A DNA stretch of 64,000 bases, taken from Liolophura sinensis. Lineage: Eukaryota > Mollusca > Polyplacophora > Chitonida > Chitonidae. The position numbers and the translations under genes are program-made. Positions within the stretch are counted from its first letter, which is position 1. Every line of letters starts with the position of its first letter. The stretch is from positions 53,288,046-53,352,045 of the forward strand of contig NC_088302.1 in assembly GCF_032854445.1 (NCBI RefSeq). Direction: 5' to 3'. Below are positions 1 to 12,725 of the stretch, in pieces. Below the pieces are notes generated by a model. That model was given only the letters and a program-made list of their open reading frames with translations, was not told the origin of the DNA and searched no databases.

Positions 1-919
1 GCAATAAAGTTAGACCAAAAACAACGAATCAAGTGCTACATATAACTAATGAACTTCACGTCCATACAGGTTTGTACAGGCCCAAGGGGATTAAGTTTTC
101 TTAAATAGGGCCTATAAATTGTCCCCGTAAGTGTTCCGTTATACTATTTGTACAATGTTTAAATGCTTCCTTACCATATTTCGAATTTCACATTTCACCT
201 CAAGGACTATGTTATAGGCAATAGCAGATATTTGTATTTTTTAAGGGCGTTGTTTGTCTTGCATTGTGTGGAGATACTGGTTTGAAAGATAGAACAAACT
301 GTCTGAAATACGTTATAGGTCAGCCGGCATGTTCACCCCGGCAGCTTTTATTCCAGCGAAACCCTTCTGCATTCAGTTTATCTTGGCTCTCTCCGAGCGA
401 TTTCTTGATATATAATGTATTAAAGCGTTACACTAACCCCTTCAATATGTCAGTGTGATACAAAAATACCCAGTCTTCCATTCACGTACGAAACACATAA
501 TACTGAATAAATTTTTCACTTCAGTATAAGAACCTCGTGTGCATGCATCTCCGATACGTTTGGAACCCTCGAAAACGCACAATTTGCAGTTATCAAATAA
601 ATTCCATTTTCAGTCTCCGTATATGGAATGGTTATTTTAAGACCTTTGGCCACTGATATAACCCTCGTCAAATTTCTAAAAGACAGAATTGCGGGTCAGT
701 AGTTCTACAACTGCATCCAACTTGGGCAGCAAAAGATGGCTCATGGTGACTCATTTCTTCAAATTTACACCACTTCCAAATTCCATCCGGCCTTTTCGTG
801 TCGACATTTTACGAAATTTTGTATGTACCGGCAAATGAAAAACCGTACATGTACGCCCATATACTATCTAGACTATGTAGGCCTACACAACGAATAGGCC
901 TATTTTAATGCATTAGGCC

Positions 920-955
<36 letters not shown>

Positions 956-2765
956 TGTTTATATAACACTCATATGTGTTGATGCAATTAAAGGTCATTT
1001 GAGAAAACATCATTTAGCAAAGATGCTTAATCTTACCTTCTTTGCTTTCCAAGAAATTGACTGGACTTGAGATTTGATGCGCCGTTGTCCTTTGGCCTTT
1101 GAGATTTGTTTCTTGAACACAGCTCCCCGGCTTTTCTGTCCTTAAAGCTATTCTTTTCTTTAACCTTTCAGGTATTGTTATTATTTTTTTCTTTGGCTTT
1201 GCAGATATTTTTAAAAAGAGCATACATACACCCAAGATGTTTGGTGGTAAACACAGTAGCCTACATAGATGTATATGGTACTCGAGTGAACGGAGCGTTA
1301 TAAATGAATCGGTACGTCACTTTTCACCTTTGACCGCAGTACTAGCTTATTTTTCATTGGCTAGTGGAAATGGATGAATGGTTGTTGAGCACCGGGTTGC
1401 AAAATACTGGATGACCAGCGTTGGCCTCCAGTGACTGCCAGTAGTTTTCCGCTGCGATGTGTAATGAGGCTCTAGAAGGGACCATATATCGGGATGGGCT
1501 TGCCATGCAACACGGGAAATATTATATGTATTTCACAAAACGAATCAAGTGCTTGTAAATAATTCCGTTTTGAGTCCTGTGAAAGTGCCTATTCACTTTG
1601 GGAGACACCAAAGCTGGATGAATGGATAACTCCACGACTGAACGCGTTGTGCGGGAAACGGGAGGGGGGCATTATATGTAGGTCAAACTATTCAATACAC
1701 GCCGTCAGCCCGACCATGTTTCATGCACGTGACAATCCTTTCCGTGATCTCATACATTGTTTAACTCTCCACATTTTACCACATTTCAATATGTAAGTAT
1801 TATTATGAAATCTATTTTTCAAAAAATGTGAACAAGAAAACATAGACCAACACAAGTATATATTTTTTTTTTATATGCATGCAGTATAATACAAAAATCC
1901 AGTCTTTTTAATTAATATTCCATATCAATAGTTAAGATTTTGCATGAGCTGTTCGTGATTTTTTTAATGCTTGAATGTACTGGAAATGCTTTTTTCACAG
2001 TTCGTTTTTATCATGTATATTTTAAGACCTGCCGTGCGACACCCCAAAAAACATTTTGGCCTACCCGTATATATTTGATATAAAGAAAATCATTTTCAGT
2101 TAACACATCCAGGTAACGTAAAGGTGTGTGGTATGGCGTGGGCGGGGTAGTTCTGAGGGAAGAGAATTGAAGGGTCAGCGCACGAGGGTATTTAGTACGT
2201 GTATCAGCTTAATTATTGTATATGTAAAATTTACATGACCTGTCTAATTTCTATAGAATTTCTTTTTTATTCCGACCTGAATAGTGGTGTATTATTTTGT
2301 ATATTTTGTGAACGATTTTATGACGATGACCCTCTTCAAGAACCCCAAACATATTGATTTCACCCAGCATGGCTGCATACGGTACGATCTGCGATGACGT
2401 ATGTAAGACAAATTTAAACATCGACGTAAACATACTCATATGGTTAACATAATGCCACAAAAGAAAGACGTTATCACGTACATATAGGCCATCGTATAAC
2501 GTCACAGTTAACGGTCTCAGCTCTCGGCATTTTGATAAGATTTATTTTCACGCGACATTTTATTCCGTCAGTTTGGAGTTTACTTTAATAGGATCAGTAT
2601 GCTTTCCTGAAGTCTGGGATATTTTGTCAGTTTTGCTATAATACATATATTATTACTACTCACAAATATTGATCAAAGTAACGGTATACCTTTTCACACA
2701 CAGATGCACCATAATTAGTCTATGTCACATAACCTGTCACATATATCATACATATATCCTGTAAT
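1..2765. other. AT-rich non-coding stretch, no gene recognised
   Basis: I see no convincing coding exon, RNA gene or long repeat here apart from a TA microsatellite at 922-951. The open frames present are short and have no recognisable protein family. It may be intergenic DNA upstream of ZCCHC9 or an intron of an unseen gene. Confidence 0.5.
922..951. repeat. (TA)n microsatellite
   Basis: About 15 uninterrupted TA dinucleotides. Confidence 0.95.
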
Positions 2766-2862
2766 GTATATTTATTTATTTATTTGATTGGGGTTTTACG
2801 CCATACTCAAGAATGTTTCACTTAAACGACGGCGACCAGCAGTATGGTGGGAAGCCTACAAT
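2766..2862 (-). mobile_element. SINE 3' fragment (MetaSINE-like core)
   Basis: Read on the minus strand, this is the 3' end of the same SINE family found complete at 61018-61291: a CATACTGCTGGTC-like segment, a degenerate copy of the ATATTCTTGAGTATGGC core, then a TAAA-rich tail (TTTATTTATTTATTTG on plus at 2770). The tRNA-like head is missing, so it is 5'-truncated. It abuts the Penelope-like remnant. Confidence 0.6.
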
Positions 2863-2884
2863 GTATAGGGCTACAAAGTTCATA

Positions 2885-4110
2885 TCATACAGATCGCCTT
2901 AGGTGTCGACAAACAGGAAGAAAACAGCGATTTTCATTGAGAATGTGTTGTCTGTATTCGGTTAGCAGCGATCTTAAATCTGTTGTCTGACCAGTGTATT
3001 GTTTGCCACACCAGTGGCATATAAGTGCGTATAGGGGGCCTACAACGTATTTAGGATCACAGGACATGTTCATTTTAACAGTGTATAAGGAGTCAGTTGT
3101 GGTAAATTTAACACTCGGACCTTCCAGTATGTGGATGCACGTCTCACACCTGGGTTTGTTCCATATAGTTACGTGTGCATTACATTGGTTTTCTGAAAAA
3201 TGGACCCTCGTTAACATTTTCATCAGGTTTGGGCTCTGTCGTTTACTGTTAATAATTGTAGATTTGGAAATGATATCTTTCATTTTAGCACTATCGGTCA
3301 GCATAGGTAACGTATTCAGTATTAGGGGGAATACATCATTATTGTTGGGATTGTAAGTAGATATAAAGGGGATAATATTTTGATTGGCAGTTTTTGGTGA
3401 GATTTGTCTTAACACGATTATAGGGTGAGAAAATGCTTTTCTTATTCCAACCTCTGCGAGTCTCATTAGATATCCCCTACAGAGCAAGACAGACTTTAAT
3501 TCAATAAGTCGCTCATTCCGAATGGTTTTGTTGATGATAATAGTACACACACGTCTAGCAAGTGAATAAGGGATATTTTCCTGTGTGTGGAGCTATAATG
3601 TGGAGTGATTGGGGCTAAAATGAATACAGAGCTGGGTATTGGGTTGTTTCCGAAGTGTAATTATCTTTAGTTCAAACGCGTCCAGATTTAACAAGCATAT
3701 AATATAAGCCAAGAATGGAATACTGATATCATTTGCATCAACTGTATAAGAAATTTGAGGATGCAGTGCATTAAGGATATCAAATTGTGATTTGATTGTA
3801 CCATTTTTTGATGGCCAAAATACAAAACAGTCATCTAAAATTCGCTGCCGCTGTTTTTTAAAGATTTACCAAACTCAGTTTCGTATTTGGAAGAAATAGT
3901 TGCATACAATTTAATTTCAAGGAACAACATCACCAATGTTGGGTATGCCGCATGGGGCTATTTGGGTTCCGTTGACAGTACCTAAAATTTGCATGTATAG
4001 TATTCATCACTAAAGCAAAATGAATTATTGTTAGAAATAAATTTAACACAATCCATGATGACCAAACTTTGTTAGATGTTAAAGAATCTTTTTTTATTAA
4101 TAAGTGTCAA
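2885..4110 (-). pseudogene. Penelope-like retroelement remnant (RT and GIY-YIG regions)
   Basis: A minus-strand frame (3550 to 2885, about 220 codons) matches the C-terminal part of Penelope-like polyproteins as I know them: a cysteine cluster (CETC) and then a GIY-YIG-type endonuclease start (YALICHWCGKQYTGQT). Upstream on the same strand, 4110-3560 decodes in several broken frames to reverse transcriptase pieces: a GTQIAPCGIPNIGD segment near 3950 and an ILDDCFVFW segment, the RT catalytic YxDD-type box, near 3835. The pieces are in different frames with stops between them, so the element is dead. The N-terminal RT part and the terminal repeats are not seen. Family assignment is by motif memory only. 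Confidence 0.72.
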
Positions 4111-4434
4111 CCCAGTCTGAATGGAAGCCATCGGCCATTCGACCATTTGACCATACATGTGTATTAGTTAACCATGACTTGTTATACATTAATTACGAAT
4201 GCTATGTTTAATGTACATAAGGAACTGTATTATATTGTTTGATTTTACACCAAATTTTAAAGATTAGTAGTATTATCCTTTTGATCTCTGTCTGTGTACA
4301 GCGGTTTACATTGCTTTGGCATGTCCTTACTTGATTCCCTGGAAACATGCCGGTATATAAGGCCTGTCGAACTGATATACCACATCCCTTGATAGAAAAT
4401 GTAGTCGGAATACAAAGATGCAGAAAGGTGAGAA

Positions 4435-4436
<2 letters not shown>

Positions 4437-4519
<83 letters not shown>
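4437..4519. repeat. (AT)n microsatellite, first of a pair
   Basis: About 41 AT dinucleotides in a perfect run. A nearly equal run begins 44 bp downstream. Tyr-Ile repeat frames through it are artefacts. Confidence 0.95.
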
Positions 4520-4521
<2 letters not shown>

Positions 4522-4561
4522 TTTTATTCATTTGCCAAAGCAAAGCCAAAGCAATGAACCA

Positions 4562-4563
<2 letters not shown>

Positions 4564-4647
<84 letters not shown>
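4564..4647. repeat. (AT)n microsatellite, second of a pair
   Basis: About 42 AT dinucleotides. The 44-bp spacer from the first run is GC-poor and contains a short internal repeat (caaagccaaagc). Confidence 0.95.
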
Positions 4648-4649
<2 letters not shown>

Positions 4650-6715
4650 TTTTCCTGTCATATCATAACTATTTTCAAAGACAGGCCCCAGTGTAGTATG
4701 AAGCTGTCAGTAAGCAGTAACATAAACAACCCGCATACATACTTGCACCCTATACATACACCTGTTTATTACAAACAAAATGCTTAAAATCATAATAGTG
4801 ACATCCCATACAATTGTGTTAGTTTTGCTGAACACGTGTTTGTTGAGTTTAATACGATCAGCATACATCATCCCATTAAAGGGAACGGTATATTTGAATA
4901 ACATGTATATAGCTATTAACGACGTGCCATGATCGCCCAAACACACCCATGCATGCATATAGCGTTCAGTGCATGCAGCCGTTTTGTGTGACATGCGCGT
5001 GACTGTTTGCACCAGGTTCATTCCCTTGAGCGGATGATCTAGTTCTCGCTGCTCCGACTGCGACTTTAAGTCAGGAAATATAACAGGTGTACTTGAGGAA
5101 GGGCGGAGGTTTCCTTCATCCATAGCTCGCGACGTTATATAAAACTCGGCCCGGTTTTGCAAAACTGTTTAAAGACTTAAATATTTAAGTATAAAATATT
5201 ACTTAATACTAGTATAAGCTAATACATTTTCGAACAACTGGGCCCTAGGGTATATTTACATATATGACGCGCTAATCAATAATTATCCTATTAAATGATT
5301 TTACCAGACAGATTACACATGTTTAAGTACCTATCGACATGTTGTATTTTCACGTTGTGCTATAAAAATTTGCCTTATTTTGAATCATCGCGCTCTGAAA
5401 CTTCATACATGCATGGATATGCATTCACCCGAAATGTGCGCCGAAACAATTGCGGTTATGTTATATGTTATATACCACATTATAAAGGCAGAAGGGTATC
5501 AAGAGACATCAACCTGCTGCTGTGCCTGCATATACAGTGCTTTTTACCTCAAAGAGCTCTGACTATATATACAAAAATTTGGGGAGGCTCTATGAAGTTT
5601 GACTTACCGGTGTTCGGAGTCGTCGGAGGAACATGAAAAAATGATTCTTTCTTTTAACACATTGGCTAAAAAAAAAAGAGATAATTCAAAACAAAATTGT
5701 TACAAGTACGGAAAAAAGAAAATTCTCTTTTGAATGAAAAGAGACAATATTTACTCGTATATAACTGTATCAAAAGTTGATGCACAATTCTATGATACAC
5801 AAGAAAATGCAAAATACGTGTATATTGCAGTAAGGTGCACTGTACATGAATCACAATAAGGTGCACAGTGCTTTGGTAACAAAAAAGTGCACAATACATG
5901 TATTGTCCATGGCAACAAAGCCCTCTTCCATTAAACTATACACGGGTTGCCATCCATGGAATGGCTTGCTATTCACTGAGTTCCTTGGATTTTTTTATGA
6001 GTACGATCTATACGAAACGGGGGTAAACCATTTATCAACATGAAGTGTAAATATAGGTATTCTCAAGGGTACAAACTGTTTCCGCAGACTTTACCTGTGT
6101 GAATCTGGACTTGCACTTGTATGAAGACCACAACAGATACGCCAACTCTGCGACAAAAGGAATATATTAAATCAACCTTGCTTGGACCGTAATATGTCAA
6201 ACGGCCTGTGCATATCTCGTCTTGTAGCCTTTGTTAGATGCTGTGTGCTGTGTGACGATTTCAATGAACGTCACAAGTTGTTACTGCAAAACAAGTGTGT
6301 CAACTACATTCCATCAAACATTAAATTTTACATTAATTTCGGCACATTTCTCTTGTATCGGTACACATCATTCTGCTACATGGTTTTGTCTAATTCCGCG
6401 TATCCCGGGGCAATTGGCAACGTGTTGAATTAGAACACCACCTTGGATACATGAACAGTTGCAGTCAACTGTGATACATATTTCGATCATCGAAAACCTA
6501 TATACTAGTGTGATTCGTCTTTCCATCGCCATTGAAAACTGTTGACTGATTCTCTTTGCATAAATCCGCCGTAATTTCGTAATTTGTATATTTTCCAAGT
6601 TCTTTATGTTGAAGGGTTTTTTATTAGTTCGCTTTGCAAATATTTACTCGGAACGTCCATTTTGATTGACAGATGCATACGAATGGCTCTTTGACGCCTT
6701 GATTTACAAGAATCT
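4648..6715. other. Non-coding stretch, nothing recognised
   Basis: No exon with acceptable splice sites plus family similarity, and no repeat array. A short string of copies of GGTGCACAGTG / GTGCACAATAC at 5830-5900 resembles the unit of the minisatellite that starts at 6716 and may be an outlying relic. Confidence 0.45.
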
Positions 6716-7870
6716 GCACAGTGCATGTATCACAAGAAGGCACACAATATGTGTACCACAAGAATCTGCACAGTGCATGTATCACAAGAAGGCACACAAT
6801 ACGTGTACCACAAGAAGGCACACAATACGTGTACCACAAGAATCTGCACAGTGCATGTATCACAAGAAGGCACACAATACGTGTACCACAAGAAGGCACA
6901 CAATACGTGTACCACAAGAAGGCACACAATACGTGTACCACAAGAAGGCACACAATACGTGTATCACAAGAAGGCGCACAATACGTGTATCACAAGAAGG
7001 CGCACAATACGTGTACCACAAGAAGGCGCACAATACGTGTACCACAAGAAGGCGCACAATACGTGTACCACAAGAAGGCACACAATACGTGTACCACAAG
7101 AAGGCACACAATACGTGTACCACAAGAAGATGCACAACACGAGTATTACAAGAAGGTCAATACGTTATTACAAGGTACAAATATGTGCATCCCATGCACG
7201 GAGGTCACAATACGTGTATCAGAAGAAGGCGCACAATGTGTCTTTTGCAAGAAGGTCCTCAACACATGTATCACAAGAAGGTCACAATACTTGTATCACA
7301 AGAAAACGCACAATAAGTGTGTCACAAGAAGGTGTACAACACATGTATCACAAGACGGTCACAATACTTGTATCACAAGAAGGCACACAATACGTGTACC
7401 ACAAGAAGGTCCTCAACACATGTATCACAAGACGGTCACAATACTTGTATCACAAGAAAACGCACAATAAGTGTGTCACAAGAAGGTGTACAACACACGT
7501 ATCACAAGACGGTCACAATACTTGTATCACAAGAAAACGCACAATAAGTGTGTCACAAGAAGGTGTACAACACATGTATCACAAGACGGTCACAACACAT
7601 GTATCACAAGACGGTCACAATACTTGTATCACAAGAAAACGCACAATAAGTGTGTCACAAGAAGGTGTACAACACATGTATCACAAGACGGTCACAATAT
7701 TTGTATCACAAGAAAACGCACATTAAGTGTGTCACAAGAAGGTGTACAACACATGTATTACAAGAAGGTCACAATACTTGTATCACAAGAAAGCGCACAA
7801 TAAGTCTATCACAAGAAGGTCAAGATAGGTATCACAAGAAAGACACGATATCAGAAGGTATCAGAAGGAG
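6716..7870. repeat. 26-bp minisatellite with 77-bp higher-order structure
   Basis: The unit is close to CACAAGAAGGCACACAATAC plus GTGTAC (26 bp). The first half (6716-7140) is nearly homogeneous. From about 7260 the array changes to a composite of 26+25+26 bp subunits (GGTGTACAACACATGTAT, CGGTCACAATACTTGTAT and AAACGCACAATAAGTGTGT variants) repeated about every 77 bp. There are roughly 43 units. The unit has no stop in any plus frame, so the three frames all stay open for hundreds of codons; these are not genes. Confidence 0.93.
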
Positions 7871-9689
7871 GTGCATACAAATTAAGTTTATCATGCACGA
7901 ATGTGTATGTGTATGCGGCTTAAAACGCACAACATTCGGTGTACTCAAATATTTATGACAAGTGTAAACAAAAACAATTTTGACAAGTACACACAAATAT
8001 GTTTGGCATTTATACATGCAAGCAATAGTCTTGAGCTCTCTTGGCCCGCCCATTATTTTTCTAGCTTGATCCTGTTTTGCATGACTTAGTGTTAATTGGC
8101 AAGCACCGTGTACGCTTAACCCATGCATACAGAAATATACGACTGTTTTCATGGGTATATGTGTAACCAGCTATACATGTATGTACCATAAACTTTATCA
8201 CGACACTCGTGTCACCAACTGTTTTTTTTTTAAATCCACATTGCTATACATGTATGTTTACCGGTATGTATGGTATATATGTATAGAAATTAAACGGAAT
8301 TATAAGGACTCGACTGTTACTACAAGGTTGCTGCACCTCCACTTGGAAAACAAGCGAGTTGTTTACATCAGTGCGAGTGGCTAAACCACGCTTACGTCAT
8401 AAATGTGCAAACAATCTGTACCCGTTTACTATCTCAATGTAGGGCACCTATATAGTTTAGAATACGAGAGAGTGTTTATAGTTGACTTACATATGATTAC
8501 TTATATCATGTTCGTTGCATAAGGTGTGAACCTGTGTCCTAAAACATGCGTTAACGGTACATGAGGCCTTAACCCATGTGAATGCAAGTTATCTCGGACT
8601 GTCTCCAGTTTTAATTGCCTTTAAAAACAAACCAAACAAACAACCACACGAAATGTTGGTATACGTGAGAATTCAGTACATGACATTTCGGCATAAGCTA
8701 CTACTGCAAACGCCAGACTTCAGCCTAGGACAGTTTCCCAAATGCTGATTGGGGACAGAACCTTGTACTATATAGATATCTCACCATTCTAGGTATAATC
8801 CATTTGTGGAAAGTTACCACATCACTCAACATATGTATGTATATGGACATTCATTTGGTTGGGACACTTCAACTCCACATCATATATACTTAGACAAATC
8901 CCGGATTTATATGTCGACCTGCATATAGCAGCTGATTTCTAAGCCTAGATGTTTCTTCTTGTTTTTGTACTTCACATCATATGCAATAGGTTTATTTTAC
9001 ATCACAGGACCGATAACGCATTAATACGTACTTAACTTATAAAATAAATATAAAAGGCTTCGCTTAACGTGTGTTTTGAATACCAAACATATAAAAATTT
9101 CATTTTCAAAATGTGATCAAAATACGTCATGTGCCGAAATGTCGTGTTTCCAGTTTGTACCGAAATGTCGCATGGCGAAATGTCGTGTTTCCAGCTTGTG
9201 CTGATATACCGCGTGCCACAATGTCAACCGAAATGCCGTGGATATTGACATGCTATATGTACTTTATATGGGGGAGTTGGACGACATGCACTGCTGGCTT
9301 CAAAATAAGAGTTATATATAACATATAGTACACTAGCTTTATCTCAGCATTACTTTAGCTTTGCTATCAACACTGTTTCAGTCACATACCATATGTCCTT
9401 GTGTTATGAATAAGGCTTACCGATGACGGCATGTTTACGCCGCAAGGAACGACAAGACACGAGACATGACGCCTCCCGCCCACAATATTTACTGTCACCC
9501 GGTCAACCACAGAACTTGGTCGTCCATGGGCTATGCAGAAGATATAATAATAAAAGGATCGCCAGCTATAAATAAATTAAGCCTAAAATCAGGACCGAAC
9601 CCCGGGATATGAGTTAATCTATTGTATGTGGTGTTTTATCTTGAGCCATGAAAATCACTTGTATCAACCCCAAAACTCCACAGACTCAA
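7871..9689. other. Non-coding stretch with a small imperfect repeat
   Basis: No gene recognised. The word CGAAATGTCG occurs at 9135, 9161 and 9176, forming a short degenerate tandem repeat with TGTTTCCAG spacers. Confidence 0.45.
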
Positions 9690-10400
9690 AGTAAAGGCCA
9701 CGTTTTTGAAACACGTCGACTTTTGTACTTTGCATAGTTGCTTTACGTCCATGCGCCTTGTATACATCAAAAAACACACCAAAAAAATTCATGTCGATTT
9801 TAACAGAAAGTCTGTTGTCTGAGTGATGCTAGAATGCATTGTGTTATTATAACATAATACCGTCATATATTCAACATAATATCCTGTTAGTTTAATAAAA
9901 TCTTTATTTACTTATTTGATTGGTGTATTACGCCGTATTCAAGAATATTTCACTTATTTGACAGCGGCCAGCATTATGGAGGGAGGAAACCGGGCTCTGG
10001 GAAACCCACGGCCATCCGCAGGTTGCTGGAAGACCTTCCCACCTACAGCCGGAGAGGAAGTCAGCATGAGCTGGACTTGAACTCACAGTGACCGCATTGG
10101 TGAGAGGCTTCTGGGCCCCTGCGCGCTAACCAACTGAACCACGAAGGCCCAAATAGAATCTTTATGTTGAATTAATAGAATATACATTTTATATTTAACA
10201 GAACAATCAGTTACAATGACAGAATACATTCTAGTATCACCAAAACAACAGACTTTCTGTTAATACGACAAATTAATTTTTTGAGAACTAGTCACGGAAT
10301 TATGGCATGACGTCGAGTTTCAAAAGTACCCGTGGTGTTTTCGCATCATTCGCATGTTTAAGGCCCATTTAAACCTCGATGCTGAGTTGCATGGAAAAGG
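9690..10400. mobile_element. Foldback (inverted-repeat) element split by a SINE
   Basis: Positions 9793-9847 and 10215-10269 are inverted copies of each other. Both contain TTAACAGAAAGTCTGTTGT (on opposite strands), followed by GTGATGCTAGAATG in one arm and GTGATACTAGAATG in the other. Similarity extends outward more weakly (TTTTGAAAC next to TCGAC in both arms near 9707 and 10315). The centre is occupied by a SINE at 9908-10156. The outer ends and any target duplication of the foldback element itself are not resolved, so the outer limits given are approximate. It resembles a non-autonomous DNA transposon; no transposase is present. Confidence 0.6.
9908..10156 (-). mobile_element. tRNA-derived SINE, MetaSINE-like, full length
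   Basis: On the minus strand it runs from a tRNA-like head (GTGGTTCAGTTGGTTAGCGC, then a B-box-like GAGTTCAAGTCCAG) through CTCCGGCTGTAGGTGG to the core AAATATTCTTGAATACGGCG and a TAAA tail. The 9-bp direct repeat AATCTTTAT at 9899-9907 and 10157-10165 is a plausible target-site duplication. It sits between the two arms of a foldback element. Confidence 0.8.
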
Positions 10401-11619
10401 CGTGTCGCTCACTTTTAAATGGGCGAAATTCTATGTCGAGTTTTATATACTGAAGCGGACTACACATTACACAGGAAATAGCGAAACACCAAAATTTCGG
10501 TATTAATAATCAGTCACAATATATATGCACAACAATCGTACAATCCAATTAACTGCAGGTATATAGTAGTTTTGGGCAGCGTGTGATTCAGACGGGTTGG
10601 TCGTTTTGTCTTGATGTAAATACAAAAATTGTATCAATCTCCTCGCATGGTAGATTTTAATTCTTCAACAGGGAAATCATGATTGATCGCCATCCATTAT
10701 GACTGTATTTCTAATCTTGGTGTACATTTTAATCTTATGTGCATATAGCTTACCAAATAAAAATGAATAAATAAATAAACATGTATCTATATGTATTTTT
10801 AGAACAGCGGATTATTATTGCCACTCCAAACATAATGCCCGTCGGTGGGAACTACAATATCCATGAATACATGCAGGATAGATTGGTATAATATGGCCAT
10901 ATGTGGCACTTTGAATTCAACTTCTTTTTGTACAACACAGCCATTTAATGATATATATGCCTTGGAAACTTGACTTGCACGTCCTAAGTACAGCAGGCAT
11001 GACGTCCCACCCAGTGTAGTCATATTTTGCCGAGGGTCAGGCCAGGGGAGAGCAGTAGACCTGCAAAGATTGGTATGAACCAGAAGGCGCCTGTAAGGCT
11101 ATCTCCCTTCCCAGACCTTGCATACAGTATCACTCAAGTAATTGGTGCAGGTTTAAATTCATTTACAACTGTTTGTATCTCACTTAGCATGATCACCACT
11201 AGACAGAAAGTACTAAAGCTGACTATAACTCAGGCCACTGTTAATACTGTCTTACAATGAAATCAGACTTCACTTCAAAACAGTTTACTGCTCTAAACTT
11301 GTCATTTATGGTAGGAATTTTTATTGTAGTGTATAGAGTTGTCCTAGACTTGTATAATAAATTTGAAAATGAAGTCTGGCTTAAATCTAAGAATCCTCAT
11401 CACTCTGGTGGCATGTGAAATGCCTACTTTAATACATTGGCACATGTGAGCCAACTCAAGAATTCTTCTAACACTCACTCTGCCCATGTGTCTTCCAAAG
11501 AGCATCCATTGAGCTATCTATTCATTTGACTTACACGCCTCCCTCTTCACCACACTATTTAGTAATCATTTCAGCAAATGCGTTGAGGCAAGTATCTTAT
11601 TATAAACTGGTTTTCTGGT
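10401..11619. other. Non-coding stretch, nothing recognised
   Basis: Short open frames only; no family similarity or repeat array seen. Confidence 0.4.
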
Positions 11620-12172
11620 CAAGGCGGCTGGCAAATGAAGTCAGGGTTTCGAACCCAGCTCTGGTTGGTTCGGTTGTCACAGTCAGTCTGGGCCGCTGGC
11701 AAATGAAGTCAGGGTTTCAAACCCAGCTCTGGTTGGTTCGGTTGTCACAGTCAGTCTGGGCCGCTGGCAAATGAAGTCAGGGTTTCGAGCCCAGCTCTGG
11801 TTGGTTCGGTTGTCACAGTCAGTCTGAGCCGCTGGCAAATGAAGTCAGGGTTTCGAGCCCAGCTCTGGTTGGTTCGGTTGTCACAGTCAGTCTGAGCCGC
11901 TGGCAAATGAAGTCAGGGTTTCGAACCCAGCTCTGGTTGGTTCGGTTGTCACAGTCAGTCTGAGCCGCTGGCAAATGAAGTCAGGGTTTCGAGCCCAGCT
12001 CTGGTTGGTTCGGTTGTCACAGTCAGTCTGAGCCGCTGGCAAATGAAGTCAGGGTTTCGAGCCCAGCTCTGGTTGGTTCGGTTGTCACAGTCAGTCTGAG
12101 CCGCTGGCAAATGAAGTCAGGGTTTCAAACCAAGCTCTGGTTGGTTCCGTTGTCGCAGTCAGTCTGACACCG
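11620..12172. repeat. 68-bp minisatellite (about 8 copies)
   Basis: Unit starts are spaced exactly 68 bp (11627, 11695, 11763 and onward). Copies are nearly identical; the main variable site is CGAACCC against CGAGCCC. Each unit carries GGGTTTCGAACCC, whose reverse complement contains GGTTCGAAACC, a full match to the RNA polymerase III B-box consensus. The unit may descend from a fragment of a tRNA-derived SINE (inference). Confidence 0.93.
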
Positions 12173-12628
12173 GAATCACGGGCCTATATTCATCTGAGCA
12201 TGAACTTAGTCTATAACTTAATTGCGGCCATATTCCTGATTTATGTTTTACCTGAAGCTAGTGCTATTTTATATATTTGCCATATCAGTCGATGTTTGAG
12301 TTCAGATTTAAGTTGCTGACAGTTCTGAGATTTATTTATTAATTTATTTATTTTAACGAGATTCAAGTAATTCAACCCTTATGATTTGGGGCAGTTTTAA
12401 TGATTGTTGAAAGAACTTGCACTGAATATTAGCAATATAACCAAATGATCTTAAATGAATGCCTGTCTCTCTGAGTGATAGATTACCTTCTTTGTACTGT
12501 GTTAGGACTTTTTCAGGTAGCTGAGGGGATTAACTTTTAATGAAAGTTAAATTTTCCCATTTAATTTAGTATTAAGCAAAACAACAAGCAGCTGGAAACG
12601 AAAATGAGAGATTGTCGCACTCTCTGCA
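12173..12628. other. Non-coding upstream flank of ZCCHC9
   Basis: AT-rich sequence with no recognised feature. Confidence 0.4.
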
Positions 12629-12725
12629 GGGGGAATCCCTTCGGCCTCGTTTTCATCTAGGCCTGACGTCCTTGCGAAGGGTGATCCCCAGTACAAAATG
12701 GCGATTTCCGTAAACACGTGAAACG
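12629..12725 (+). promoter_or_regulatory. Candidate ZCCHC9 promoter: stem-loop, YY1-like and E-box motifs
   Basis: An imperfect inverted repeat (GGGGAATCCCTTCG at 12630-12643 pairing with CGAAGGGTGATCCCC at 12675-12689) lies just before CAAAATGGCG (12694-12703), which resembles a YY1 site, and CACGTG (12715-12720), an E-box. YY1-type sites often sit at or just downstream of TATA-less start sites. No TATA box is evident. Position about 0.9 kb upstream of the coding start fits a non-coding first exon. This is inference from motifs only. Confidence 0.35.

Noticed and set aside
6725-7726. A 333-codon open frame on plus
   Set aside because: It lies wholly inside the 26-bp minisatellite; all three frames are open for the same reason and give permuted versions of one peptide.
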